A stretch of DNA of 64,000 nt from Heterobasidion occidentale (Eukaryota > Basidiomycota > Agaricomycetes > Russulales > Bondarzewiaceae). Positions within the stretch are counted from its first letter, which is position 1; every line of letters starts with the position of its first letter. The notes under the pieces were generated by a model. That model was not told the origin of the DNA. It did not search any database and worked only from the letters and a program-made list of their open reading frames with translations. The DNA is taken from positions 558,001 to 622,000 of the forward strand of contig JBCAQO010000006.1 of the NCBI GenBank assembly GCA_039111635.1. The letters are read 5' to 3'. The position numbers and the translations under genes were made by a program. This document shows, in pieces, positions 23,711 through 35,337 of the stretch.

Positions 23711-24210
23711 AAATGAAGGTCTCTAGGGCCTCTATAATATCGTGACATGTTCGTCAATGACCAAGCCATGCCTCTAAGGTGTGGTGCGCAACCAGGGAAT
23801 GTTCAGCCATGCCGTACGTCTTTTGGAAACTTTGTCCCATGGCCGCCAATGCATCGCCTTCAACAACGACCCACCTGTCGACTACAGCTCGCGAATATGA
23901 CAGCATGTTATATGGCTGTCCTCATACCGACGTCGCGAGGACCCTCACAGATGCCGCGCAAAAACTCAATTTTTTTCCGTCGATTTCCCACAAATAGAGG
24001 AAATTCCGCACCATAATGCTGCCCGATTGCTCGATTGGACGCAATCGCCGAAAACGATGCCCCCGCTCCCACCCACCTCCGTCGCTGGCATCAGCTGGTC
24101 GGTCATGAACGCAGGCTAAAGCATTCAGCCACGAATTCGCGCTGGAGCTCGACTAATAGCTCGGCCATGCCGCCGCTTTGCCTGCAACTGACCGTATCGG
24201 CAGCTCAGCC
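23711..24210. promoter_or_regulatory. Divergent intergenic region, flavin protein / Fe-dehydrogenase
   Basis: About 500 bp between two genes transcribed away from each other, so it contains both promoters. No clear TATA box; open frames here are short. Confidence 0.5.
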
Positions 24211-25865
24211 ATGGCGCCGTCATCAGTCAGCTTCGCGAGAGCAGGTCTGCTTTGTACCCTCATACGCCCCCGTCTAAAACACAGCACATTCCCGACCTTC
24301 GCACGAGCCCTCATGTCGACTCTCCTATCCGATACGCATCCATCGACCAACGTTCAAGGGTTCTACGCCTGGACCGACACTCTCAAAGGGGTCTATTACG
24401 GACCCGGCAGCCTCCCCACCGCTCTGCCAAAGCTGCGCGCCGCGATAGGGGGCACCAAGGCGCTCGTCGTCACCGGGAAGAGTCTCTTCAACAAGGTATG
24501 TCCCGCCCGAAAACCCTCTCTGCGACCGAACCCTCACGCCTGTCTTTCGACACAATCACGATAGACAGACGTCGTCAAGAAAGTCGAAGCCGTCCTGCGC
24601 TCCGAGAACGCGTACGGCGCGACGTTCTACGATATCGGCGAGCACTCGCCGATCGCGGGGATCAGGGCGGGGATCAAGGCGTACAAGGACGCGGGCGCGG
24701 ACTTCGTCGTCGCGTCGGCGGGGGCTCGCCGGTCGACGCGACCAAGGCGATCATATACAACCTGCAGCAGGAGTCCGGCGGGGCGTTCGCGCGGCAGATC
24801 GCGATCCCCACGACGCTGAGCGCTGCGGAATACACGGTGCGTGGACGTTCTCTCCACTGTATGCGGGACAGTGGCGGGGTTGACGAGGCGGCGACTGACG
24901 GGGCGGGTGTGCTAGATCGGAGCGGGCTTCACGAATGAGGAGGGTGTCAAGGTCGCGGTGAGCTCTCCGGAGCTTGCACCGGCGGGCGTCATCTTGGACG
25001 CTGAACTCACACTTTCCACACCCGAACGTCTCTGGTACGTCTTCTCATGCTATATGCCGACGAAACGAATGTCTCAAGTTTCTACGCCTTCAGGCTCTCT
25101 ACGGGCATTCGTGCTCTGGACCATGCGGTCGAAAATCTGTACCGTCCTTTGGTGACTCCGCCCGTCAAAGCACTTTGCTATCAGGCCCTCCGTGACCTCT
25201 TCGAGAACCTGCCCAAGTCCAAGGCGAACCCCCAGGACGTCGCCGTGCGACAAAAGCTGCAACTCGCGTCGTGGATGAGTCTTTGGCCCATGAAACTCGA
25301 AAAGTACAGGTATGTGGCCTTGTAGTTCCGCTTGTACGAATCGATCAAACATGGAACCTGGTATCTTTCCACAGCGCGTTGGGTCTTTCGCACGCTCTGG
25401 GGCACAAACTCGGCGCAGCGTACGGTATCCCCCACGGGATCACATCTGTAGGCGCTCAATCTCCCGCGCCAGACACGATCACTCACTCGCGATTACTTTT
25501 GGCAGTGCTTGACCCTCGCCCCCACCGTCCGCCTGAAGGCGCAGATCGCCTCCGAGGAGGACAAAGAATGGCTCTCCGGCGCGCTCTTCTATCTCCGTCA
25601 GCCCCCCACCGGCTCCGTCGACGGCGATATCGTGAAGCTCGCTTCCCTCATCGAAGAGTACGTCGGGCTCTTCGTTTCCGTGCTCGCCTGTGCGTTCATG
25701 TGTTTTTCTTTGTGAAGGCTGGTTGTCGGCCTTGGATTGAAGTCGGATCTCGACCAGTACAAAGTTCCGCGGGAGGATGTTCCCAAGATCGCTGAAAAGG
25801 CTTTGGGTGGGCAGACGGAGATCTTTGGGGACGTGATTCAGCTGTTGAATGGGCTCTACCCCTGA
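24211..25865 (+). CDS. Iron-containing alcohol dehydrogenase, maleylacetate reductase-like
   Basis: An NAD(P)-dependent group III (iron-type) dehydrogenase. The exon chain reads NVQGFYAWTDTLKGVYYGPG, KALVVTGKSLFNK, then TDVVKKVEAVLRSENAYG, the nucleotide loop GGSPVDATKAI, IAIPTTLSAAEYT, GVILDAELTLSTPERLW, the metal-site helix LSTGIRALDHAVE, GLSHALGHKLGAAYGIPHG and ITSCLTLAPTVRLKAQI. The Asp of ILDAEL and the His residues of ALDHAVE, SHALGH and GIPHG fit the iron/zinc ligands. The SHALGHKLGA-YGIPHG block is closest to maleylacetate reductases of aromatic ring catabolism, which suits a wood decayer, but substrate is inferred. The ATG at 24211 was chosen; MSTLLSDTHP at 24313 is an alternative. 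One G appears to be missing near 24,717-24,724: the sequence reads ASAGA where ASGGGSPVD is expected, so the frame changes within an exon. Confidence 0.85.
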
Positions 25866-26096
25866 TGTGCAAATGGTCGGGCGTGGTATGGGGACGTGCA
25901 GGAAATCGTGTACGAGTAGCTTGCAGTATTCGCGACTGTCTGTTGTGATTGAGCTGGATGTAACCGCGTCAAGGCAACCACTTGTATGCGCGGCTCAGAC
26001 TTTCACTTTTGTGACCTGTCGTGTTTTGTCGCGTGACCGACGCGTCGCGTGCTGCGTCCATCATTCCACGCCTGTTCAGTGTTCTGATTTCCTCCA

Positions 26097-27517
26097 ATGT
26101 CGGAAGCACTGCTCAAGTATCCGCTGAACGCGCCTGAGCATGGCTCGTTTCGTCTCTTGGAGCTCCCTCCAGAGCTTTGCGCGCTCATAGAGTCTTCTGT
26201 CGACGGCACGCTCAGGTACTGCGCAACCCGCGGCCTCACTACCCGTCTGCTAATCCCAAGGAATATATCTTCAGCTTGTCGATAAAGGGCGGACCGGACG
26301 AAGACGCAGTGCTCTGCACGTCCGACAAGACGTACACCATACGCTCCGTCGTCCTGTCCAACTCCGTCCTCGTCGTCACGCCCTCCACCGATCTGGCCAT
26401 CGGCCCGAACAACGACATGCCCAAGATCGAGGTGCAGGAGAGCCTGAGCGAGATCCTGGAGCTCGCTCCGACCGTCCCGAAGCTGCATCGGCTGCGGGGG
26501 CTGCTGAGGGGCATGCAGTGGGAGGAGGGCCACGAGCACGAAGACGAGGAGGTGGTGTATGACGCGTTCGACCGGCCGGTGAGCATCGTGTGGCGCTCTT
26601 CACGGTGCCTCTGTTGACAGCGGATACAAGAAAAAACGCCCGCGATACTCGTACGAGCAGGCACGGTCGGAGCTCCAAGCGAGCGAGCTCGAGCTGGCCG
26701 CCGCCATCCGCGACCAACGCGTCCTCATCATAAACGGTGCGACCCCCGCTCACCACACCCACCCAGTCCGCGCCTGATCGCACACTTATCCCAGGTAACC
26801 TCCGGCCCATGCCACCATCCTACCTCCACACGATCCTCGAGCTGCTCCTGATGTACCTAGCGTCGCTCCAGCAACCCCACGACGCCGCGTCCGTCCTGGA
26901 CATGGTGTGCGCGCTCGAAGACGAGCACGAGATCAGGCGCGAGGTCACGACGCAGGTCATGCAGTGGTTCGGAGACGTGAGCAGAGGGAAGTGGAAGATG
27001 GACGTCGACGCGGTCGTGAGGCAAGTCGGTCTGGGAATACTGAGGCACCACAAGGTGCGTTTGGACGTGTCCCCTTTCTCGCGTCGTTGGACTCATCCGT
27101 ACTCTCGCAGGACGAACCGGCCGATGAGAACGAGTTCCTGGCAAAATGGACGTCCGCGGTCGGCGACACGTTCTCTGCTCGAGTGTCCCTTTCTCTCCTT
27201 TCGGTATGTGCCGTTATTGCACGTTTGACCAAGCTGACCCGGTCGCCTTAAATTTACAGGGAAACTACCTCTCCTCTACGTCGCCCTTCACGTCTAACAG
27301 CCTCATCTCTTATTTCCCTTGCGCAGAACTACCCACCGATCCCGCCGCCCGCTTTACCGACCTCTTCCTCACACGCCAGCGCTGGAAAGCCGAAGACATC
27401 GCTCCTTTCCTTTCAGACATTGCAATTAATGCAAAGGAGCGGGATAAGCTGCTGTTGAAGTATGCCAGAGCCCTGACGGACAAGGAGGATGTATGGTATA
27501 CATCACGGGTGAAATGA
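26097..27517 (+). CDS. DCC1: Sister chromatid cohesion protein Dcc1
   Basis: Encodes the Dcc1 subunit of the Ctf18-Dcc1-Ctf8 alternative clamp loader, which acts on PCNA at replication forks and supports cohesion. The start MSEALLKYPLN leads into FRLLELPPELCALIESS. After the first intron comes DAVLCTSDKTYTIRSVVLSN and SVLVVTPSTDL, a Dcc1 hallmark, then EILELAPTVPKLHRLRGLL. The central part reads YSYEQARSELQASELELAAA, and the C-terminal winged-helix region has RFTDLFLTRQRWKAEDIAPF and SDIAINAKERDKLLLKYAR before VWYTSRVK and the stop at 27517. At least six short introns. Length of about 370 residues is normal for the family. It lies tail to tail with the DUF262 gene. Confidence 0.88.
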
Positions 27518-27660
27518 AACATGGTTGATGACCACTGAATGCAGGTATAGTACGAGAAAAGAGAGTCAGTTGAAGGCATCGGGGGATATATGAGCATGTG
27601 TATTCCTGAATGGATGGTGAATATCTGGTCTACAAACCCTTCTTACTGCATCATGAGCCA

Positions 27661-29338
27661 CTATGCAGCCTTCGCCTTGCCCTTCTTGCTTCCCCCTGGA
27701 TGATCAACATCAGTCGTACCATCATCCCTGACTGTTCGTTTGCGCTTACGCTTCCCAGGGGCGTTGTACTTCACAGCGAACTCCTGATCTGAGACGCTCT
27801 CGATGAAGTCCCAGCAACGTCGCGCAACGCGCGCGTTGGACCGGATGTCCTGTTCGTGACTGCGGAGCTCGGTTCGCAGATTGTATATGTTCTGCGCCCT
27901 TTCCTCGTCCTTGAACCCCTTGCCGCGCATGACGTACAGGAGGACGCCTGTCGCCCGCACGGAACAGATCAGCGATCACGATCATTGGATGAACGGAAAT
28001 GGCGCGGACCCATGTAACAGAACTCGACCGGTGCAATACGGATCTTGATTTTCGAGAACGGAAAGTTCAGTTCCGGCTCGTGAGCCAGATGCCACAAAGT
28101 CGAGAGCACGTTGTTGATGGCCTCCTGGAACTCTCTTCGCGGCTCGTCGGCGCGGTACATCCATTTCTCGACCTTTGTTTGTGTGGGCACGAGCTGCTCT
28201 GGGAAGCCATCGCAGCAGTAGATGAAGTGCGCCAGATTCTGGAAGTTTCGGCCGCGTTTGGTGTCGAACTTGAGCACGTCGGTGAGCCCGTCGTCCGTGG
28301 AGATGTAGCGTAATTCGAGCTTGTTGATCCAAGTGGCCCATGGAGAGGATATTGCTTGCAGTTTCTCTGATAGCGAAGTTTGCATTGGCCGATTTAACTC
28401 TCTTTTTGCAAATGCGGAATCAACGTACCAGCTGCTGTCAAAGCGACGCCGAGCTGTACGCGTTGGAATACATCGCGTTCAGCACCTGCCGTAAGGTTTC
28501 GGTATTCCACTATGCAAGACTGCTGTAAATCATCGCCAAGCAAAGATGAAAGCGAGCAAGCGGAAACGCATGCATACCGCAAGTCATGAGCTTCTCGGCG
28601 AACAAGTTCTTCCCTTCTGGTGGAATCTCGTTACGGGAGGACTTGTTGGTCTCCGAACAGGTGTAATACCAGAGCTTTTTCGTATTCGGGTCGCGATCTT
28701 CACGCGTGCTCATCAGTATGTGAGCCACTTGTGAAAATCAACGCCAGTGGCTTACAGGCAATCTGCACGAAAATGAGGCATCATCAGTGCGGCTGTCGAA
28801 ACCAAAGCCAGGGTCAGGATCGACAAGGCGTACCTGTCCGTCAAAGAACTTTTGGATGCTCGTCAAGCGCTGCTTACCGTCAACACAAACCCGCGTGTCC
28901 TCTCCATCTTCGTCTTTCACAAGAGCGAAGATGACTGGTGGCACATAGAAATTATGGAAGAGCGAATCGATGATCTCCATCTGCTTGCTCGTGCTCCATA
29001 CGACATCTAATCAAATAAGACAGGACTTTCGACGCGGGGAAGAATGCACGACTGACCGCGCTGGTAAGGGGGGTTGAGGTCTATCTGACCCTCGTGGATT
29101 TGAGCTGGTGGCAAAGACGGGATTAAATTCCGTGTTCGTAGTGACGGACCTTCCCGATAGGCTGGCGAACATCAGAGACCGACTTACCGTGAAGCTGAGC
29201 GGTCGTGAATGCCTGAGCGTACGGCTGCTCAAGCGACTGCCTAATTTTAAATACATTCGGGTCGATGACGGTCTCTGCCTCTTCATCAACATCCATGTAA
29301 TCGTCGATGAGCTCATCGTGGTCTTCTTTTTCAGACAT
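27661..29338 (-). CDS. DUF262 (GmrSD N-terminal-like) protein
   Basis: The start MSEKEDHDELIDDYMDVDEE at 29338 leads to an acidic N-terminus, then QIHEGQIDLNPPYQR|DVVWSTSKQMEIIDSLFHNF and VCVDGKQRLTSIQKFFDGQ. The PPYQR-x-VW and DGKQRLTSI motifs are the hallmark of DUF262, the ParB-like nucleotide-binding fold found in bacterial GmrSD type IV restriction enzymes; in bacteria DGQQR binds or hydrolyses NTPs. The C-terminal part (about 28,385-27,661) has FDTKRGRNFQNLAHFIYC, LLYVMRGKGFKDEERAQN and ends in a Lys/Arg-rich, nucleus-localising-type tail (KRKRKRTVRDD, GGSKKGKAKAA). No HNH nuclease motif is visible at the C-terminus. DUF262 genes are common in basidiomycetes but have no established role there. 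Around eight exons. Confidence 0.82.
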
Positions 29339-29785
29339 AGTTGTGGCCCACTGGGTGCAGAAGTGAGGATATAAACGGGATAGTAGGTAGATGCTTTTGG
29401 GAGGAAAAGAGCTCCTATATTTTTTGTGGTAAAGGAGAGAAGAGAGAAAAGTCAAGAATTGATGGCAATGGAATGTGATGGATGAGGAGAAGAAGGCTCA
29501 CACAGGATGTGGAGACAACACCCAAGCAAAGGCAAACAGGCTGTCTGAGTTTCAATTTGAACTCTATTGCTGTGTCCAGCAAAGTGTCTGCAACTTGGGC
29601 AAAATAGTCAGACTTCACATGTTCACATCTCCCCAAATATTCAAGTTATTCCAACATAAGGAAATCATTAGTATACATGAATCATTAAGCAGCAAAATTA
29701 TAACCTATGGTACATCGACATCGTAATTTCTCGTAATGTCTCTGTTGGTTCTATCGTCAACTCCAGGACATGCAGTATACTATGA
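29339..29785. other. Intergenic gap between NIPA 3' end and DUF262 start
   Basis: About 450 bp holding the DUF262 promoter and the 3' UTR of the transporter gene. I see no coding signal. Confidence 0.55.
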
Positions 29786-31806
29786 TCAGCGCGTCCGCAA
29801 CAACCCATCATTGAACTCTCCAAACTCATCCGCTTCACCCTCCTCGCTACGTCGCATCACGGATGACACGGAACGCCTGCGGCTGAGCACTTCGGGCCTG
29901 CCGTCACGAACGGGATGCCGCACATCATCCTCGTCGTGGGTGGACATCAAATGCACGCCCTCCTCTCCGCTGTGCACTTGCACGGCCTGACTCGGAGCAT
30001 TCTCGTGTCTTGGGGCTCTCGGCGTCGCGCTTTCCGCGCGCTCGTCCTCTTCGTCGCTCACGTCTCCGACATCCCACACGGCCGCACCGTTCTCTCCGCT
30101 CAGGCCCGCGCGCTCTGAGTCCATGTCATCTGCCACTACCTTGCCGTCGGTTTTTTTGGGTATCGGGCGACTGGGTACGGAGGAAAGGGAGATCCCGGCA
30201 TCGCGCTGTGCAACGACCTTTTCGGGCTTTTTGTATGTGAGAAGGACGACGCCCGAAATAAGGACGAGGATAGAAACGAAGATGAGGAAGAGGGTCCAAG
30301 AGGCATAGGCATCGACAGAATCGTTAAATATCTACATGCGAAAAAGAGCGTGAGATTCGTGCACCGCAGATACATACAAGGAACTTTACCAATGAATTCA
30401 ACCAACTGATATACGAAAGACGTGAGCATTTACTATAAGAGCGAACGAAATGTCACGCACCCAGTCGCAGTGTACACTCCGTAAAAGACGGGAACGACGA
30501 GAGTGGAGTCGTACACCTTGAGACCACGATTCAGGCAAACTATCTGCAATACGGCTGTCGTCGCAAGAAATATAAACGTGAAGATGGGCGCGGCATGACC
30601 GAGCTGGTTCCCAGGATTCTCATGGGACAGTGAACCGGATATAAGTTGGACGCTGTAACACCATCAAAGATCAGAACCGTCAATCTCAAACAATACCCAT
30701 TGACACGACTTACGCGGCCTTGGCAAATACTAAGCACTCGCCGGCCATCCCACCACCACAGCAGGCCCACCCGATACCCAAAGTCCAAGCCACAACCTTG
30801 TCATCCTTTCCAGCCGTCCAGGCCTCCAGCTTTTCTGCAATCGCGATCATCACCCAGCGCATCCAGCCCACAACGCGCCTGAGAGGGCCACCGGCGGTGG
30901 ACTTGGGTATACGAGTGGTCATTCCTGCAAACGGTTCCGCGGACAGATCGCTGCGTGACGCAAGGACGAGATCGAGCTGCGTGGTGAATACGAAGAGAAG
31001 CGAGAGCGCGAGCGACATGACCAGAAAGTACCCAATCCATCCGGCACGGCCCCATAGGTAGGCGAGGTGAGAGGCATCTGTCTCTGAAGAGAGGCCAGTA
31101 TTAATGGAGCCGAAGGCGACGATGCCGATGACCCCAGCAATGACGATTATGGTGCCCTAGAGACGGCCAAATCAGCATATGTGCAATGAGAATCGACAAA
31201 AGTTCGTACGTATATATCATTTGAGGTGACTGGCGTGCCGACCAGAAACCGTGCAAATAGAAAGTTAAATATGAGGGATGTCGAACCCAGAGGGGCAACA
31301 TATTCTGCAAGACAGGTTACGATTGGAGGACAAAGAGCAATACGTGATACATACCGGCACGCATGTATTCCAAAGCGAGCGTGGACCCTATCAGCTGGGA
31401 AAGTCTTCGTCCAATGGCGTAAGGTATGGAAGCCGATGGCAAGGGATAGGACGTACATGTAGAGGAGCATGCCCAAGAGCCATAGCGGCCGTAACCAGTC
31501 TCTCCGTCGTGCACTTTTTGGTATTGAGCTCGTGCGCACCTGAGTATCTATTGTCAGTTTCTCTTGGTTCCCTCGAAAAGCTGCCCGGAAAGTCAACAGT
31601 ACGCACATGGTCCAACTTGGTCAAGTTCAATCCAGCAGCGTTCAATACCGACGCAAGAACGACAATTGCAAGGCCATGATAAAGGCTACGACGGCATTTG
31701 CATGGTGAGCTGGAACGGGGTCTGGTGGAGGAGGTGCATCGTCTTCAGGGGTTTGACGAGAGAGGAGACGAACGAGGAATGAATTCATCGGATTATTGTC
31801 GTTCAT
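29786..31806 (-). CDS. NIPA-like (DUF803) magnesium transporter
   Basis: A multi-pass membrane protein of the NIPA/DUF803 family, whose animal members transport Mg2+. The start at 31806 reads MNDNNPMNSFLVRLL. Core blocks are SVLNAAGLNLTKLDHVRT, RRRDWLRPLWLLGMLLYM, EYVAPLGSTSLIFNFLFARF and VGTPVTSNDIYGTIIVIAGV; the last includes the conserved IAGV-x-GIVAFGS stretch near 31,090-31,150. Further segments are AGWIGYFLVMSLALSLLFVF, DKVVAWTLGIGWACCGGGMA (about 30,780) and the final helices before 30,140. The C-terminal 115 residues are cytoplasmic-looking, acidic and Ser/Arg-rich, ending EFNDGLLRTR at 29786. About eight introns. Subfamily substrate is inferred, not shown. Confidence 0.8.
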
Positions 31807-32553
31807 AATTGAATGTCTCGTCGAAAGTCGCTCGGGTGGAAGACAGGATTCAGAGACTGGAAAGGATGAATGTCTAGAGATGTTCCCGGGATCAAACAGC
31901 CATATGTAGAGCAAGAAGGAGGGAGAGAGGGGGTCGACCAGTTTGATGGTCACTACGAGCGAGTGTCAGTGGCAGCGAGCGTCCTCTTCAGACGTGATGC
32001 CCGTTTCGTGATCATCTTCGGTCAGCATCCCTCTCCTGTTCCGTCCTCCCATCCTTTCCGACAACACTTTCAGGACAAACCATACACAGAGGTCTCTAGG
32101 CGGGTTTTCACATCCGACGGATCTGATCCCACCTCCGCTAGAGCTCATCCTCGTAGTGTAATCAGGAGCTCCTTCCGAACTTAAGCGCGAAAGCGGAGAC
32201 AGTGGTTTGAGCACTAGAACCGTTTCAAGTTTCGATACCTCTCACGTATTCCTCCGGGCATCACACAGTATGTCCCATAACCCGAGATTCGTCGAGGAAA
32301 CTTTGAAGGTGCCTCACTTATCCCAGTTTTCAGGACAGGCCCATTTTGGTGAACACCTATTGATCTTTCAACAGTCCTCCCGTTCCCCCCTTCGCGTTCC
32401 TAATGGAGAACATAGTTTCCAAACTGAAGGAGATTCAGGCTCGAGACCCCCAAACGCCCTTGTCAATATCACGCTCAGGCATCTTTCGCATTCTCGAGAG
32501 ATATCTTGGGATATTCTAGCGCATGATTTCCAGCTACTGGAAGAGCAGGGACT
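31807..32553. other. Divergent intergenic region upstream of TCP11 gene
   Basis: About 750 bp containing the promoters of the NIPA-like gene (minus) and the TCP11 gene (plus). A short ATG frame at 32403-32516 (MENIVSKLKEIQ...) stops early and could be an upstream ORF or a missed first exon of the TCP11 gene. Confidence 0.45.
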
Positions 32554-34281
32554 ATGGGGCGCACACCAGAGAATAAGGAACTCCTCAAGAGCTTGCAGCA
32601 CTCTTTTCACAACTCCACCTCCGATCCTGTTGCATCCAAATACCCAGATATGTCGGCCGTCAAAGCTCCTTCGTCAATGGCTCCACACCCCCTCCTCCAA
32701 TCAATCCCCTCAAACACCATCCTCCCAATCGAACTCCTAGAAATCCTAAACGACGTATATTTTCTTCACTTATTGGCGAACGATCCAGTCAAAGTCCTGT
32801 CCCCAGGCAAGTCTCTGCTCTCTGTAATGTCGAAACCTCACACGCGCGAAGAATCAGGCGACCTGCCCAGCATACAAGAAAAGGTCGAGGAAGTGATCCA
32901 CAAGGCCTTCTGGGAGGAGGTGCGGCATTCTGCACCTGCGTCCCCAGGCCGCGCCGTTGAAATTTATGCTTTTGATCGTCAGGCGCTGGATTCACTCTCG
33001 TCTGCGCAACCTCCAGTCCAACTGCCTCGCCTCAAGCTCCTTTACAACGACCTCCACGCTGCATTGACGCCGCTTTTGCCTGCCAAACATGTAGTTTTGA
33101 TCACACTATCTGCACCACTGTCCCCCACATCTGCACCGTTGCTCTCTGCTCTGTCGCATCTTCGCGAGGTCCTTGTCGCGCTGCAAGGACGGTGTGCTCC
33201 TGTGCGAGACGCAGACATCAACGCTTTGATGCATCGGCTGGACGATTTGCCACGAGCATCGATGACCGCTGAGCTCGCCACGCTCGTGGTCGAAACCGTG
33301 CGGTCCATCCTCAAGCTAGCAGAGGCGATGAAAGACGACTTGTCGGAGTTTGTCCTTGGCACTATGGGAGAGGATCAACTTCGCATGGCAATCCGAGAGC
33401 AAGCCCGTGCTAAAGAACGGGGCCTTGCGCTCGAGCTCTGGAAGCAAGAGAAGATCGAGTCGCAATGGAACGCGTGGGTGGAAGAACTCACAGGCCCTCC
33501 GTCATCTGTCGCTGCGCCCCCTCAGCGTAAGTGGGTTCTGCGTCTGATCCAGGCGTTGGGCGCTGCGGCACCGGTCGCCTGCCCATTGCCCGTGAAGCCA
33601 GTTCCCTCAGATGAAGAACCTGCAACAGAAGCACCCCCAGTTCCTAGCAATCCGAACACACTCCCCCCTCCTTTCTTCTTCTCCGCCCCTGAGCTCTTTC
33701 ACGTCCAAAACCTGCTTCAAGGTCTCGTCATAGCCGCTGCCTTGCGCGCGCTCCTCCCATCCGCATCCAGCCCTGTCGCCTCGGATTTCGTCTTGCGCAT
33801 CTGGACGCTCCTGCTCGCCTCCATCAACGACGAGCCCGACTCGCTCGACATCAAGCTCGTCAACTTCGCCGACGAGCTCATACGCGCGCTCGGCGGGTCT
33901 CTCGATTCCGACGAGGAAACACGGCTGCGTGCGGCCGTGGATCGCACACTCAAGCTCGAGGACCCAGTGTTCATACTGTTGCAGCGCCGACTAATGGTGG
34001 CAATTGCGGGGAGGCTGGCCGCGCCGCCGGCACCTGCACGACGAGATATTCCGGGGAAGATGAGTACGGGGAGGGAGAGGCCTGGAAAGCGGCCGAGGTT
34101 GGAGATGCCGTCATCGGAGGAAGTGGAAGAAGAAGAGACAGAGAAGTTCGAAGGGTTGGAGGTCAAAGGATTCGAGGACCCGGTTCTTTCAGACGGGATC
34201 AAGGACGCAATGAAGAAAGTACGGACTGCGATGAGATGGGTAGAATCTACTTGGGTAGGCTTTGTTGAAGTTAGAACCTAG
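32554..34281 (+). CDS. T-complex 11 (TCP11/Sok1) domain protein
   Basis: An apparently intronless main exon of 575 codons. After a disordered start, the TCP11 domain spans about residues 100-560, with SIQEKVEEVIHKAFWEEVR, EIYAFDRQALDSL, LPRLKLLYNDLHAALTPLLP, VLVALQGRCAPVRDADINAL and LVVETVRSILKLAEAMKDDL, then FVLGTMGEDQLRMAIREQAR. These match the family that includes yeast Sok1, which acts in cAMP/PKA signalling. The C-terminus has an acidic stretch (SSEEVEEEETEKFEGL). The reading ends at the TAG at 34279-34281, but a phase-0 intron beginning at GTAGGC after ESTW and ending near 34,335 would give a slightly different tail. The true start may lie upstream; the chosen ATG is the first in frame. 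Confidence 0.78.
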   Translation: MGRTPENKELLKSLQHSFHNSTSDPVASKYPDMSAVKAPSSMAPHPLLQSIPSNTILPIELLEILNDVYFLHLLANDPVKVLSPGKSLLSVMSKPHTREESGDLPSIQEKVEEVIHKAFWEEVRHSAPASPGRAVEIYAFDRQALDSLSSAQPPVQLPRLKLLYNDLHAALTPLLPAKHVVLITLSAPLSPTSAPLLSALSHLREVLVALQGRCAPVRDADINALMHRLDDLPRASMTAELATLVVETVRSILKLAEAMKDDLSEFVLGTMGEDQLRMAIREQARAKERGLALELWKQEKIESQWNAWVEELTGPPSSVAAPPQRKWVLRLIQALGAAAPVACPLPVKPVPSDEEPATEAPPVPSNPNTLPPPFFFSAPELFHVQNLLQGLVIAAALRALLPSASSPVASDFVLRIWTLLLASINDEPDSLDIKLVNFADELIRALGGSLDSDEETRLRAAVDRTLKLEDPVFILLQRRLMVAIAGRLAAPPAPARRDIPGKMSTGRERPGKRPRLEMPSSEEVEEEETEKFEGLEVKGFEDPVLSDGIKDAMKKVRTAMRWVESTWVGFVEVRT

Positions 34282-35337
34282 TAGTAGTGAGGAGGCAATG
34301 AACGCTTCTATTTATCGCTGCGGTGATGTTATAGGCCTTCAGACGTTGTTAAAACAGGAAGTTGCAAAGACACCTGACTGTGGGATCGTACTCAAGCAGT
34401 TCATGTGGTAAGTATAGTTTTGGAGAAAATTACACTCTGAACGTAGAAAGGAAAATGAAAATAAGAGTCATATATGCATGATGCCAGAGGACTTCGGAAT
34501 ATCGGCACTTGGAGTCATTTATCGATGGAAAGGAGATAACTTAATTGGCTGATCCTTGAAGCTTGACTCACCGGGCGCGCAGAGGGAGACGTCGAGCAAG
34601 ACCCTCGATCAGATCTAAAATCTCGTCAGATAGGAACAATATGAATATTTCATCAGGACCACAGAGATCTGGAGAGATCCAGCCATGAGGAGGATCGAGC
34701 CACAATCTGCCAGTAATCTGCCACAATAAAAATCGTCCACGTTCGGACAAGACGATCACGCAGGCGCAGCACATCGAGCCGATGTTTTGATGTAAGCGCC
34801 GCGTAAGGTATTGGGGGACAAAGTTGCTGGATGTGTGCCTTCGTGTTCCCAGAAGGGTAGGACAAATCGGCATCGAGGCTCCCGCCATGTGACGAACGAG
34901 GATCGGTCATCTCAACAGAGCATATAGGAGCGACTTGCCTGTGGGATGTTCGCCTAGATGAGTTTTGGCTCAAACCTGCATGGGAATAGTAAAGGTTGGA
35001 GGATACGGTGACTGGTCGGTAAATCTTTGGAGATTTCTTGATCATGACAATATCACTGAGGGCTGAGTATACGAGAAATGAGTGCTTGAACGTACACCTT
35101 CAGTCTTTGATTTTTTGCTGTAATATGGATGGATGAGCTTGCAAGGAGGCTGCGGTTTACTGTGGCCAGTGACGGTGGAAAGTAAGACGGTCGTGGCCAA
35201 ATGTGGCCCAGCCCGGAACCCGGACCGTTCAGCACCGGCTCCGGTGGCCACCGCCACACCCACTGCCGCCACCACCAACTCGCACAACTGAAACCTGAGT
35301 TCAATCTTTCTTAACACCTGCAACTACCATCGGAAAC
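34282..35337. other. Intergenic region between TCP11 and SSL1
   Basis: About 1.05 kb. Minus-strand open frames of 93-130 codons occur (for example 34653-35045), but they have no motif or intron pattern I can support. The 3' UTR of TCP11 and the SSL1 promoter lie here. Confidence 0.5.
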
